DNA of 64,000 nucleotides. It comes from Paramecium octaurelia (lineage: Eukaryota; Ciliophora; Oligohymenophorea; Peniculida; Parameciidae). How positions within the stretch are numbered: position 1 is the first letter of the stretch; every line of letters starts with the position of its first letter. The notes beneath the pieces are model-generated. The model ran no database searches. It was not told where the DNA came from and saw nothing but the letters and a program-made list of their open reading frames with translations. The position numbers and the translations under genes were made by a program. Below, in pieces: positions 48,846 through 60,671 of this stretch. The DNA is taken from assembly GCA_905182995.1 (NCBI GenBank), contig CAJJDP010000014.1:8856-72855 (forward strand). The letters run 5' to 3'.

Positions 48846-50523
48846 TCAATATCTATGTTTTTTATTGAATTGCTATTCTTCCATGTCGCTATCGTTGTTA
48901 AGGCCTGAATCTCTAGTGGACCAATCAATCTAAGGATTCTTTTTGGTAAATGCTGGCTATCCTCCTTATTAGATAATATGCTTCATTCTAATTCTGGTAA
49001 TAAACCAATCAGATTAACCTTGATAATTGTGTCTCACATGATCTTCACAAAAGAATCTGAATTTTTATTCATGATCCAACTATAATCCCATCAATCTAAC
49101 TTATTTAAGACAGTTAAAATGATAATGAACATGGCATTCTGCTTTATTGCATTTCAAAGATGCTCCTATTGATCCGCAATATCTACACATTTAAGCTTAT
49201 GCAAATTAGACTGCCTAAATCAAAGTAGCAATATCCACTAGCATAGTGTTGTAATCAACTTAAACCCTATTAGACCATAGCAAACACATTTCATGGGAAC
49301 ATATTTCTCTACCTTCTTTATCTTTAAATAAACAAAGCTTTCCAAATCTTGATACCAGATCAAATCTAAAATAGAATTGCACAAATGATCTAATTTTTAG
49401 TAGTCTACAAAAAGCACATCTGATTGGAAATTTCAATTCTCCTTATTGCATTTTCTTCAAAGGTACTCCTCTTAATATTGGTTCTGGCAATATTGAATCA
49501 CACATCAAAGTATTGTAAAATATCAGATAGTTACACAATTTGAACATTTGTTTCTTGATTCCCTAAGGAGGTTGTCCTTAATCTAACTTTGGAATACCAC
49601 ATTTTTCAACAGCTCCTATTTAATATTCTCTGCCAATGCTCATTTCTTCATCATCTTCATGTTTTACTTTGCCTTTAACTTAACCTTTTACTTTCTTTTT
49701 ATTTTTCTCAGTCTTTTCTGTGTCTTATTTATAATAAGAATTATAAAGTGCTCTCTTTCCAAATTCAGCATTTCTATTCTCTTCTGTTTCATTAGCCTTT
49801 GGTACCAAAAATTGTTTATTCTCCTTAAGTAAATCTCCCATTTCTTTCAAGAATTTCTAAAAGTGTTATTCATGTTCTTCGACTGTTTTCCTTAATAATG
49901 ATGTGAAATCTGCTTTCTTATCTAAAATATTCTTGATTCTCAATTGTGAAATGCTTGATGGCCTGATCGATACTTCATGATTTTATGAGTCTAGATTAAT
50001 ATCCATCAATAGTCTGAATTAATTTAAGTAATCATTTAGTGTATTTACATCTACTCCTGTTTCTTTCTTATCCATGTTATAAAGTATTGTATATGCAATA
50101 TCTACCTCTTCTCCTATCTCTTACAAGCTTAATAGAGTTTCATTTAGATTTTCCATGAATTGACTTAATTTATTTAACTTTTAGGCTTATTTGTATATAC
50201 TCTAGGATGTCTCTTCTAAATAGTTCTACATTCTTGCATAACTCAACTATCCTTCCTTGGTTAGATCTTATTGTGTTCTTGATGAATCTATTGATCAAAT
50301 TAATAATATTACTAACAAATTTAATGAGAGCAGCCTTTAACTTAGCATATCCAAATGATGGGTGACCTTCATGTGCTCCTTCATGCACACACTTAGAACA
50401 AATGAATCCATCTTTATTGCATTCTGGATTATTGCATACTCTAGTTACCTATTCTTCAGGATGATGTTTGCAGTATATTACATCATTATTTTATTTCTAC
50501 TATGATTCAGTTGGATCACTCAT
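48846..50523 (-). CDS. B-box and extended-PHD zinc-finger protein
   Basis: Starts MSDPTESQQKQNNDVIYCKH at 50523. A B-box type zinc finger comes first (CKHHPEEQVTRVCNNPECNK, FICSKCVHEGAHEGH). A 25-nt intron (GTAATA...CAATAG near 50295-50319) leads into a coiled coil (YLEETSQSIYKQAQKLNKLS), then a Lys-rich linker. A C-terminal extended PHD finger ends the protein (CAFCRLLKI, ICSHEMCLLWSNRV, CRYCGSIGASLKCNKAEC, VHYHFNCLK, FRFFCEDHV). Without the intron the B-box exon runs on in the wrong frame, giving a misleading ORF. Probably a chromatin or ubiquitin-related factor (inference). Bases 49401 onward are repeated at 50764-51981. Confidence 0.85.
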
Positions 50524-50618
50524 TGTATTAATTTATTTTCATTTTATCTGAATCATCAATATCACATAAAAGAATAAAATATTAAAATGCTTTTTTAATT
50601 ACCTTACTATATTTTGTA
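49401..50618. repeat. 1218-bp direct repeat, copy 1
   Basis: Repeated at 50764-51981 with an offset of 1363 bp. Wherever I compared the two they are identical, including the untranslated 95 bp before the start codon. Copy 1 lies inside the complete gene. Confidence 0.9.
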
Positions 50619-50762
50619 AAACAACCTAAATTAATTAATTTTACATAACAATATCAATTTGCTTTAATAATTAGTCAACTATGGTAAATTTGGTTTATAT
50701 ACACTTTTATGAAGTGAACAGATTAATGATGGACATAGTACAAAAACAAACAATTTTTTTAC

Positions 50763-50763
50763 N
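50763..50763. other. Ambiguous base (N) at a likely contig join
   Basis: The only N noticed in the window, exactly at the left edge of repeat copy 2. This is the pattern of a gap or forced join in an assembly. Confidence 0.8.
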
Positions 50764-51886
50764 TAGTCTACAAAAAGCACATCTGATTGGAAATTTCAAT
50801 TCTCCTTATTGCATTTTCTTCAAAGGTACTCCTCTTAATATTGGTTCTGGCAATATTGAATCACACATCAAAGTATTGTAAAATATCAGATAGTTACACA
50901 ATTTGAACATTTGTTTCTTGATTCCCTAAGGAGGTTGTCCTTAATCTAACTTTGGAATACCACATTTTTCAACAGCTCCTATTTAATATTCTCTGCCAAT
51001 GCTCATTTCTTCATCATCTTCATGTTTTACTTTGCCTTTAACTTAACCTTTTACTTTCTTTTTATTTTTCTCAGTCTTTTCTGTGTCTTATTTATAATAA
51101 GAATTATAAAGTGCTCTCTTTCCAAATTCAGCATTTCTATTCTCTTCTGTTTCATTAGCCTTTGGTACCAAAAATTGTTTATTCTCCTTAAGTAAATCTC
51201 CCATTTCTTTCAAGAATTTCTAAAAGTGTTATTCATGTTCTTCGACTGTTTTCCTTAATAATGATGTGAAATCTGCTTTCTTATCTAAAATATTCTTGAT
51301 TCTCAATTGTGAAATGCTTGATGGCCTGATCGATACTTCATGATTTTATGAGTCTAGATTAATATCCATCAATAGTCTGAATTAATTTAAGTAATCATTT
51401 AGTGTATTTACATCTACTCCTGTTTCTTTCTTATCCATGTTATAAAGTATTGTATATGCAATATCTACCTCTTCTCCTATCTCTTACAAGCTTAATAGAG
51501 TTTCATTTAGATTTTCCATGAATTGACTTAATTTATTTAACTTTTAGGCTTATTTGTATATACTCTAGGATGTCTCTTCTAAATAGTTCTACATTCTTGC
51601 ATAACTCAACTATCCTTCCTTGGTTAGATCTTATTGTGTTCTTGATGAATCTATTGATCAAATTAATAATATTACTAACAAATTTAATGAGAGCAGCCTT
51701 TAACTTAGCATATCCAAATGATGGGTGACCTTCATGTGCTCCTTCATGCACACACTTAGAACAAATGAATCCATCTTTATTGCATTCTGGATTATTGCAT
51801 ACTCTAGTTACCTATTCTTCAGGATGATGTTTGCAGTATATTACATCATTATTTTATTTCTACTATGATTCAGTTGGATCACTCAT
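50764..51886 (-). pseudogene. Truncated second copy of the B-box/ePHD gene
   Basis: ATG at 51886 and the same 25-nt intron as the full gene (near 51658-51682). The frame runs into the N at 50763, after which the sequence no longer matches, so the ePHD is cut after CAFCRL. It may be an assembly duplicate of the complete gene at 48846-50523 rather than a real locus. Confidence 0.7.
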
Positions 51887-51981
51887 TGTATTAATTTATT
51901 TTCATTTTATCTGAATCATCAATATCACATAAAAGAATAAAATATTAAAATGCTTTTTTAATTACCTTACTATATTTTGTA
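50764..51981. repeat. 1218-bp direct repeat, copy 2
   Basis: Second copy, beginning directly after the single N at 50763 and ending where the sequence changes to TCAAAATC. It contains the start codon, B-box, coiled coil and part of the ePHD, but lacks the last 555 bp of the gene. Confidence 0.9.
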
Positions 51982-52169
51982 TCAAAATCAAATTTCAGCT
52001 GAAACTTAATCAAAAATATAAAAATTACTTAAAATTCACCTTAAATACAATGACATCTAATAGAGTATAGATGATATTACAATCTAATCATATTTTACAA
52101 TATCTATTTTTTAAATTTACAAATTTCATAATTAAATATAATACTTTAAACTCATTTCAACTAATTTAG

Positions 52170-54700
52170 CAAACTATAAATTTGAGTGGTTTCTATGGCT
52201 CAAAGAATTTTCTTTCTCCATTCTTTCTACCTTATTTACACTTGAAGTCTATAGCAATTTTTTTACAATGTAAAAATCTTGTAACAATGCAAGTCTAGCA
52301 TCCACTATTACAAAGATAAGCACCACAAATATAAAGATTACAATATGAAACCAAACATCAATTTATTATTATAAGAAAATTACATATATCTGAATCCCAA
52401 TAAATTGGTGTCGTAAGTAAAAAGATTATTAGAGAGCCTTCTAAAATCAAGTTCTAGTAATATTCATAAGCTTTGATCAAATTTTTAAGCAGATCCACGA
52501 TAGCAAATAAAATGAGTTTACAAAATAAATTATAGGATATAATTACTCGAGAATATGACTAAAGAAAACATAAAGAGAAGTTTTTTTAAGTAAGGAACAG
52601 CTATAGTTTTTATTTTCAGTATTATTGAGATTTCTATAAATTATAGTTTTTGAAGTAAAATATAAAGAAATACATAGTAAGCTAAATATCAAAGTGATGA
52701 GGGCAAAAATTTAATTGATCATAAATTTATGAATTTATTAAACACTCAATTATAAAAATATTTTGAAAAAGATATCCAAAATATTAACAAAAAAACTCTA
52801 TTGGGTCCCAAATTTTTTTATGGAATATTTATTTTTTGTTATTCATTTATAAGATTTTAGCTCTGATATAATTGGTATAATCAATTTGAGAATCAGATAT
52901 TCTTTTTAGTTGTTTAGTGAATTCAATTTGCAAATATTAGTATTGGTTTTTTTTAGAATAGGTATTTTAATTAAATTCTGGGTATTTTTCATAGATACAT
53001 TCTTCATACATATTCAATCTTATTTACCCAGCAAGTATTTGAGCATCCATCTCCTGAAATTAGTATTATCATCATCACATTATTCTGTTTAGGATGTTAA
53101 AATACAAATCCACAGATTCAATAGTAAGAAAATGTTAAACTAATGTAGTAATAATTTAAATTGCATTCTTAGCATTTTCCTTCAACACATATTTTGAACA
53201 ATTCAAAGGACAAGAATATTAACAATCATTTTGTATATTATTATCATCATCGCATTCTTGATTTGCTTCAATTATAAAATTACCACAAAATGATTAGTAT
53301 TTACCATTAATCTTTGGCATCCTATTTTTTACAATCTTCTGTAAAAACTCCTTTTTCACATATCTTCCATTATTCTTAACACCCATCAAAAGGAATGTCA
53401 TTTTATCATTGCATTCCTCAATGCCTTTTGTAACTAGCCCATCATATGGTAACCATCAAAAGGGAGAGAGTTACCATCATTGCATTCTTCAATTTATTAA
53501 ATAATTTAGTCTCCACAAAACTGGGAACATTATCGATTATTGGTGAATCTCCAAACTAACAATCTAAATAGATGTAATATTTTACATAAATAAACCCTAG
53601 CGTCTCTGATTCCAAATGATTCATCTTCAAAAGCCTAGTCTAAATTATTTGTAAATAGAAAAGTAATTAGTTCTGAGGAGTGACTATCTATATCTTTAAT
53701 ATGAGATAGATGATTAAATCTGCTCTATCCACAAAGACTATAGTTTTTCATGCCCATAAATATTAAAAAGATGTATCGTAATTATTCCCATCATTTAAAG
53801 ATAAGTAAATGGTTTCAGGGTCCCAACTATCAATAAAGTAATATCGAATTCTTATTTTTAATTTAAACTGAGGTGGGAGTATTGACTAAAATTATACAAT
53901 GCTATTACTTCCACAAAGACCGGTTTCACAAGGCATAGGAAGTCCTGATTTAATCACTTATCTTACTTTAACATTCGGGTGATTTTTATGACTGTCCATT
54001 CTACACATCCCAACCTTATTAATTAAAGTATTATGAATTGGTTTCTGTCTATGTAGATATGTATAATGTCCATTTTAGGCAATCATACCTTGAATCACTT
54101 TCATAACATAATAAACAGTTAGCTGGTGATTGTTTAATCAATTCAGAAAACATAAGCATTCCCTCCACAAATATTTGATCCTGTAGGCAATTAATTAATC
54201 AATTATTAAACAACTTTAAGACTATCTAAATGAAAATAAATTGTTTCATTGTTTGCCAACATGACAGCAATAGTTGTACTTCCAAAAATCTAATTAAGCT
54301 TAAAAATTTTAATGCGGAGGAAGAATAAAAAATTTTGATATCAAAGTCATTTAACAGAAGTAGGAAATTCCTCCAAATATTCGATTTGATCACATTCCTA
54401 TACTATGTTGCTGGATAACCCATTTGTTATTAGCCACTCTTAAAGTAAATAACCTTAAAAATTTAATTAACTCTAATAATCAATCGAATAAAATTTGGCA
54501 ATGAAATCCCAAAAATTAATTTAGGGAATATTCGAATACATTTGACGCTTTATGACTTCATTATGGCTCTAAAAACTTAGGAAAATTCATATTGAAATGC
54601 TATCGAAGATTATATTAGTGCAATTCTGATTATAAATTTTATAATTCCTCAATCTAAAACAAAAGTTTAAAAAAATAAATTTTATTTTAGAGCTTACGTA
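52170..54700 (-). pseudogene. Wrecked cysteine-rich surface-type protein gene (DUF4215-like)
   Basis: Reading right to left, many recognisable pieces occur in shifting frames: GSNICGGNAYVF (then TGA), NCLLCYESDSRYDCLKWT, LCGSNSIVQFQ, YYFIDSWDPETIYLSLNDG, HSSELITFLFTNNLDQAFED then ESFGIRD, CSQFCGDQIIQQIEECNDGN, IEECND, CGNFIIEANQECDDDNN and a last part CNLYICGAYLCNSGCQTC. The GD..Q..EECDDGN units match the DUF4215 cysteine-rich repeat found in very large ciliate membrane proteins. At least five frame changes and several TGAs cannot be explained by introns. I infer a pseudogene, orientation minus. Confidence 0.65.
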
Positions 54701-54785
54701 TTTATTTGAAATAGTGGGAATAGAATATAATAATATAGTTAGTCATATATTTAATAGATTGAGTATTTACTATTAATTGATGATG

Positions 54786-55765
54786 TCAATATTGCTCTGC
54801 TTCAATTTGCTTAGCATATTTGAAAAATTCATGATTTACGAATTCTTAAATAGTAATCCTATTGTATTCCTCAGCCAATCCACCTTCAATTAAGTCTTTC
54901 AGGTTTTCGAGTAATTATTTAGGAATTTGTTCCCTCATTAATTAAGAGTCTACTTTCTGAATGAAATCTAATTGCCAAAATATATCTGGTTGGTTGATCA
55001 ATAATTGATAATATTAATCATCTATAGTTGGGAACTTACCCATGATAGGCGGTCTCTTGTAGACAGCCAAAAATAGTGCTGTAGTTAATGCATACACATC
55101 AGAGGCAAATAAACAGAATTCATCATACTCACCATCGGCAACATTTAATCTAAAATTAACAATTTCAGGACTGGAGTATGTTGTGAGAGTTCTGGGTAAC
55201 CATTTGGAAAGTAAGTCCTCATAGGAGGGTCTATAGCTGAATCCAAAGTCAGCCAATTTGATAACATTTCTATTGATTACGAGCATGTTCTCTAATTTGA
55301 TGTCATTGTGTGCTATGTATTAGGAATGCAAATATTCGACAGCAATTGAAATTTAAGTAAAGTACTTGATTATAATTTTGAAGGATGTTTCATTTGATTT
55401 GCAGAGAGTATGAAGATCACAAGAAGCATTTTCAAGGAATAAGCTACAACATTGGAGGTTCCCTCCTGCTGGGTCAAGTTAATGATTGGCAATAAATTAT
55501 TAAGGTTTGATTATGTATGGATGATTTAGCTAGCTGAGTATTTTCCATTCATTCTAGAGATCTTGGCATTCTCTCTAATGAACAGAGTGACAAACACTAT
55601 CATCTTCCATAAATAGCTAAGCATGGAACACAGATTTTATAACCACAGTCTAGTGAACTAATAATTGAAGAGTACATCTGATTCTCCCAGCTGTCGGTGT
55701 ATGTATGAATTGTTGCCTTATTGTATTAAATACAAATGATCAGCGATCTAATTGATTTGCTACAT
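54786..55765 (-). CDS. Protein kinase with altered catalytic loop
   Basis: Starts MQQINQIADHL at 55765, then a 17-nt intron (55717-55733), then the kinase domain: TVVIKSV (beta3 Lys), NEWKILSQLNHPYIIKPQ (helix C), IAVEYLHSQYIAHNDIKLEN (catalytic loop with HND for HRD), VIKLADFGFS (DFG), TYSSPEIVN (APE region) and FASDVYALTTALFLAVYKRPP. Catalytic Asp, Asn and DFG are present, but the loop Arg is replaced. The glycine loop is weak (TPTAGRIRCTLQ). About 320 residues, ending KQIEAEQY. Activity is uncertain. Confidence 0.82.
55717..55733 (-). other. Inferred 17-nt intron
   Basis: On the minus strand GTATTTAATACAATAAG, with GT and AG ends. Removing it joins the MQQINQIADH exon to the kinase frame; leaving it puts the kinase out of frame. 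Confidence 0.6.
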
Positions 55766-55794
55766 GTATATATTTATATATTATAATTGTATGT

Positions 55795-56137
55795 TCATTC
55801 TTCCTCCTTTTTTTCTTCTTTTGGTCCTTAAACTACTATCAACAAGAACTCTTTATCTGGTGCCACCATAATTTCATTATTCTTAGACTTGATACGTAAG
55901 AAGGTTAACTCATTGTTTGGATCTAAATCACGCACTGTCGATCTTGTTAATCCTTTACAAAATTAAATACTTGGCCTTGGCAGCTAATGTAGGAATGGTT
56001 CTCGCTATGTTTTCTCCCTCTTTACTTTCGGTTCCGTAGGTACTCCTGATTATTTAACCATCGTTATTGCAAATCACAATCCCTTAAACAGACTTGTGAG
56101 TCTTGATTCTATTGATTGTTTCCTCAATATCCGACAT
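55795..56137 (-). CDS. DYNLRB: Roadblock/LC7 dynein light chain
   Basis: Dynein light chain that dimerises on the intermediate chains of cytoplasmic or axonemal dynein. Starts [20 protein letters not shown], then the roadblock fold: [54 protein letters not shown] and FLLIVVQ. One 28-nt intron after AAKAK (near 55962-55989). About 104 residues, with an acidic/basic tail ([10 protein letters not shown]). Its start codon is only 14 bp from the start of the divergent gene at 56152. Confidence 0.93.
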
Positions 56138-56151
56138 TAATAATAATTAAA

Positions 56152-58201
56152 ATGAGAGCAACCCTATTCTAGTAGTTAAAAAAAATAAGAGCTGAATCAG
56201 CTAAATCAGGAACTAACCGAAACAAGCACATGCTTGATACCTCAGAATTACTTCCCAGATCAAGCTTTCATAAAAAAAGGAAGCAAGAAGAACCTAACAA
56301 TTCGTTTCATGAATATCCGTGTTCATTTAGATTTCCCGATAAAGAAAGATATGAATAAGAATTAAAGCAATTGAAAAATAACATGAATTCTTTGGAAAAT
56401 GAAAATATTAGGCTAAAAACCAAAATTCATTAGATGGAAGGTATGTCTAATCAAATTCATTTCTAGATAATTAACTTAAATAAGAGAAAATGATATAAGA
56501 ATTAGATCGAATAGGCCCTATTAAAGCACCATTGCTCTAGGCATTAAATTTCTCAACTGCTTAAACTGCTTTAAAAAAAGAGATTATTAATATAAGACAA
56601 GAGTTGCAAAAAAAGGATAAGGAGCTATAAATTATCAAAAAAACCCAAAGATTTGCTTAGATCACTGAATTGTAAATTGAAAAATCTGCCTTTTAAGAAG
56701 AAACAATCAGATTAAGACAATAAATAGATTCGCTATTGTAAGCAAGTTTATATAACCTGCAGTAAAACAATGTAGAATAAGTAATTTAAGAGAGAATATT
56801 TGCTTTAGTAGCACAAATCTAATAAGATTTAATGCGTTAGAGAGAATTGGAAAAGCTCATTGAAAGGCTAAAAAAAGAATGTCTAAAGTATAGAGTATGT
56901 AATATATCATTATAAAGTCATAATAAATCGATTCAGAATACAAAAGCAAAAGGGAAATCAAGAAGCTAATTACATAATTAAGAGAATAGGCCTCTAATAA
57001 CTCTAAAGAAAACAACAAAGAATTAAAATAGATCCCAACCAAGGCTGACGAATTATAAAATTTAACTGATTTGATGTTTGCAAAATAAGAACTTAAATCA
57101 AGGGATAATGAGATTGAAAGATTAAGTTAAATGGTCTTTGATTTAGAGGTATAAATCAAAGAAATTTCACTTGCTTAAAATTAAGAATTACAAGATACTT
57201 AAAACTAATCATAATAATTGGAGGCAACTTCGAAATCTAAACAAATTAAAATATCGTCCTAAGTCTTTGCAACTGAAATTATGTAAGAAATAGCTTTGCC
57301 AATTAAAAAATCAATAGTTGTGTATCAACAATAACTAGTAAGTAAATAGCCACCAAAAAGAAAGATAATACCTGTGAAATTTGATGATATCAAAATAATT
57401 GGAGAAACCCTGAAGTATCGATTGATGGCTATGGATATAGCCATTTAATAACTAGATGAGTATCTATTTGAAGGGGACACCATGACAATTAAAGAATTAA
57501 AAGATAAACTTAGATTATATCCTTTCAATTTAGCTAAAGATGAAGCCTTTTTATTAGCAAGATACATTATGGAAGGAGACTCCGATGTTTATGAATTAGA
57601 TGATGTTGCTTCAAATCCTACTCCATATGTCCGTTCTGTAATTAAGAAAGTATTGCTTAATTATAAATTGGAAATTGTAAAATGCCAAATCGAGCATTCA
57701 GATAAATTAAAGGATGTCCTAATAAAACTTAAGCCTTTCATTATAAGTAATATAAAGTAGTTGTATGGAAGAGATTGCGTTAGAGTGAGTAAGAGTTAAT
57801 TCAAAGATGCTTTGGTTTCATTAAACATTGAGTTGAATTAATTTGAACTGGATTACTTAATTACTTAAGGTATTTTGGAAAGTAGAAGTGTGGAATCTTT
57901 AAATTATGAAGAAATGTTGAAGTACGAACCTATTAAAATAGAGGATTAATAGCTTTCATTTTTATTAACAGAGATAGCAAATCAAAATAAATAACCCCCT
58001 GAAATGTCTGTAATAATGGAATGTCCTGAGAAGGTTTCTGAATTAGAATAATAGGAATATAATGTTAATTTTAATGTAGAATAATAAGCTGAGGTGGAAG
58101 ATTAATATACACTTGATGACAAATATGTAAGTGATCAATTTGAATCAGAGAATGAGAAAATTAAATAAGGGTTATCATCAGATTGTATTTTGCAACAGTG
58201 A
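56152..58201 (+). CDS. Long coiled-coil protein with EF-hand-like C-terminal region
   Basis: Starts MRATLFQQLKKIRAESAKSG and ends GLSSDCILQQ at TGA 58199-58201. Introns of 26 nt (near 56441) and 23 nt (near 56896-56918). From about residue 70 to 350 it is nearly continuous coiled coil (ALKKEIINIRQELQKKDKEL, QRELEKLIERLKKECLKYRS, QELKSRDNEIERLSQ). The C-terminal part (MAMDIAIQQLDEYLFEGDTM, FLLARYIMEGDSDVYELDDV, QLYGRDCVRVSKSQFKDALV) has the helix-acidic loop-helix rhythm of degenerate EF-hands. About 660 residues. Probably a ciliary or basal-body scaffold (inference). Confidence 0.8.
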
Positions 58202-58259
58202 AATTTTTTTTTATTTATTTGATATTAAATACTAATAAAATTTATTTGTTAAATAAAAT

Positions 58260-58685
58260 ATGAGCTTTAGAGTAGAAGAGTCTCCCTAATTTAAGGAAGA
58301 AGAGTTAAATCTATCCAAAATTTATTAATACAGAGAATCTCACTTCTCTGGATTCTCATTCCCAAGCAGCGTTAGACATTAAAAACGATAGACTTTTTAA
58401 GCATCTGTAGAAACGAAAACTCCAACTCCTAATCAAACCCATATTGAAAATGCTCCTTGTGAATTGAGCTTTGAGATAGAGAGAATGATTAAGGAAAGGG
58501 AACAATTATTCACTGATGTGCAATTTTATGAACCTAAGGTTACGTTTAATGTAGATGAATCCCCTCAAAGAATTAGGATTCAAAGAAACAGTGCTCCGAT
58601 GCCTAATACTCAATTATAGTATCTAAACTAATAGATCATAGATGCAGAGCATACTTATAATTAGTATTGCTATTAATTAATTTGA
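58260..58685 (+). CDS. Small hypothetical protein
   Basis: Single exon, 141 residues, MSFRVEESPQFKEEELNLSK to NQYCYQLI. Ser/Pro-rich and probably disordered in the first half, with a helix near ELSFEIERMIKEREQLF and a possible phosphorylation region RIRIQRNSAPMPN. No family recognised. It lies 58 nt after the coiled-coil gene on the same strand. Confidence 0.65.
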
Positions 58686-58944
58686 TTATATTGAAATTAT
58701 TATAAAATTCGCTATGTCGTTTTATTTCTATCTGTATTTCAGAATAAAGCTTAAACACTTTTGTTAGCAATCAGAAGACAATTCTTAGACATTATAATTA
58801 ATAAATATAAGAGGTTATTTTGATTATTTAAGATTCTTTAGATTTGATTTGAAAATATAGTATCAATTATGGTCATTATACTCCTAATTCATCATGGAAG
58901 ATCTTGAAACTTGCTAAGTTAAATCTATTCTAGCTTAACCCAAT

Positions 58945-59994
58945 TCAGATGCCTAAGTTAATGGGATGAATTACTAATTTACAACCATTTTATAATGATT
59001 AATAATCAAGTAGATTGCTATACATACCTACAGCCATGGTTGTTAATCTTTTGAAATTTCCCATCATTTTCTTTTTACTTTCCTGACTGGTAAAATTACT
59101 GCAGAGACTATTAGAAGATTATGGTTTCTGTTAAGTATATGACGATTATCTTATAGGAGTATCGAAATCTTTATGAGTATTGAAGCTGGCTTACCGCTAT
59201 CCTTATGGACTTGTTAATTAATTCAGAGGGCTAGATAATTGATTTAGAGGACTAGTGATTTAAATTAAAGGGCTAGTGAACGCTCCGTCTCCTTTTAAAT
59301 TTTCTATTTCTTCTCTTAACTGTTAAATAGTTTGTTCTTGTTTCTTTTGGTCCTCTTTCATTTTCATCATTGATTAATGGATTGTAGACTATGTTTCATT
59401 CGATTTCTAAATTAAACAATTTTATTCTTAAATTATCTTGGTCTTCTCGAGTAATTTCTTATGCAATTGTTTCTTTTCTCTTTCAAATGCATCCCGAAGA
59501 AGAACATCTGAATTTTTTTGCAAAGCTAAAATTTAGCTTAGAAGTTGTTACTCTAGTTTTAATAGAAAAAGTGTTTACCTTGATTCTTGAGTTATAGGTT
59601 TTGTTCTTACAGTTCACTCATTTGCATTTCAACATGGTGCAGTTGTTTCAATGCTTGATCGCAATGATTTTTCATTTCGTTATAGTTTTGAACTTCCATC
59701 TCAAAATTCGCCCTGCCTTATTGTAATTCTTCTATTTCTCTATTTTTTTATGCTATTTCTTCTTAATACTGAAATACAACAGCACATAATTTATCAATTT
59801 GCTCATCTAAATAGAAAGCGTCAAATACCTTTTTAAATTAATGCTTAATCTTTTTCTAGTAATTCTGATTGAAGAGCCTCAATTTACGCTTAAAGTACTT
59901 TTTCTGACTTCATTTCAGGAAAGCCAGACTTGTTAATCATGTCTAACAAAATTTATTTCCTTCTAGGATCTGGATTAAGAGATGATTATTTCAT
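58945..59994 (-). CDS. Coiled-coil protein with Ser-Pro repeat tail
   Basis: Starts MKQSSLNPDPRRKQILLDMI at 59994. Coiled coil fills the first two thirds (QAQIEALQSELLEKDQALIQ, QNYNEMKNHCDQALKQLHHV, REKKQLHKKLLEKTK). Then comes a short 7-residue repeat (QITSPLN, QLSSPLN, QLTSPQG) and a polar tail with TP/SP sites. Introns of 22 nt (near 59814-59835) and 26 nt (near 59560-59585) are canonical. The last 25 codons after TTMAVG could contain another intron, so the exact stop (here 58947-58945) is uncertain. The SP/TP sites suggest regulation by a proline-directed kinase (inference). Confidence 0.7.
59227..59280 (-). repeat. Three 21-bp in-frame repeats
   Basis: Two and a half imperfect 21-bp units (core AGGGCTAG/AGGACTAG on the plus strand) encode the SSPLNQL-type heptads of the coiled-coil gene's tail. 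Confidence 0.6.
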
Positions 59995-60671
59995 AATTTA
60001 TCTATTCTTAATTTATTATTACAATATTTTTCAATATCTAAATAAGGATTACAGGTGGTATATAAAAATTAAGATATATTAGAAACTGTGCCTTAATTTA
60101 ATTTTGGTTTTTTATACAATTAAAAAAGGTGGAGTGATTTGTAACAATTTCCAATTGAAGGTTGAATAAGACTTGGAAATAATGTTGACAGGGAGAAATA
60201 TCGATGGAAACTGAAGATAATAAGTTGAAGAGGGAATTGAAATTAATAAGATAAATCTAGAAATACTTGGTAAATTAAACAAAATGATATTACAGAGATT
60301 TAATTTCGTTTAAAATATCATACTAATAATAAATTTCAATTTATTTAAAAGAGTTCTTAATTTCTTGCAATGTAAAATAGTTCTAGAAAAACTTTTAGCA
60401 AATTTCTATAGTTAAATTACTTAATTAAGATTCAAAATGACACTCTTTAATGAGTTTTATAAAGTTGTATTGAAATGAATTAGTGTTGTAATTTAGTGGT
60501 ATCGCTCTCTAGGATTCATGAACGCAAAGTTACAAGGGAAGTAATACACAATGAGGGTAAAAATGGATGTAGAGAGTGGGTACGGAAATAGAAAGTGTTA
60601 ATTATATGATTCTTATAGCAACATAAAGTAACTGGAATTAAGTTTAGAAATGAACAAAATTATAGTCAAAT
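59995..60671. other. Non-coding stretch with a tRNA-like D-arm
   Basis: No open frame. Around 60488-60540 the plus strand reads TTTAGTGGTATCGCTCTC, like a tRNA D-arm, but a T-arm (GGTTCGAATCC) and a matching acceptor stem are absent. Nothing else seen. Confidence 0.35.

Noticed and set aside
50170..50388. 72-residue ORF ending QISLKVK in the B-box gene, also at 51533-51751
   Set aside because: It reads through a 25-nt intron into the wrong frame; the spliced frame gives a longer, sensible coiled coil.
50681..50881. Plus-strand ORF spanning the N
   Set aside because: It crosses the likely assembly join and is antisense to the duplicated gene.
60488..60560. tRNA-like D-arm (TTTAGTGGTATC)
   Set aside because: No T-arm consensus, no acceptor stem and no clear anticodon stem.
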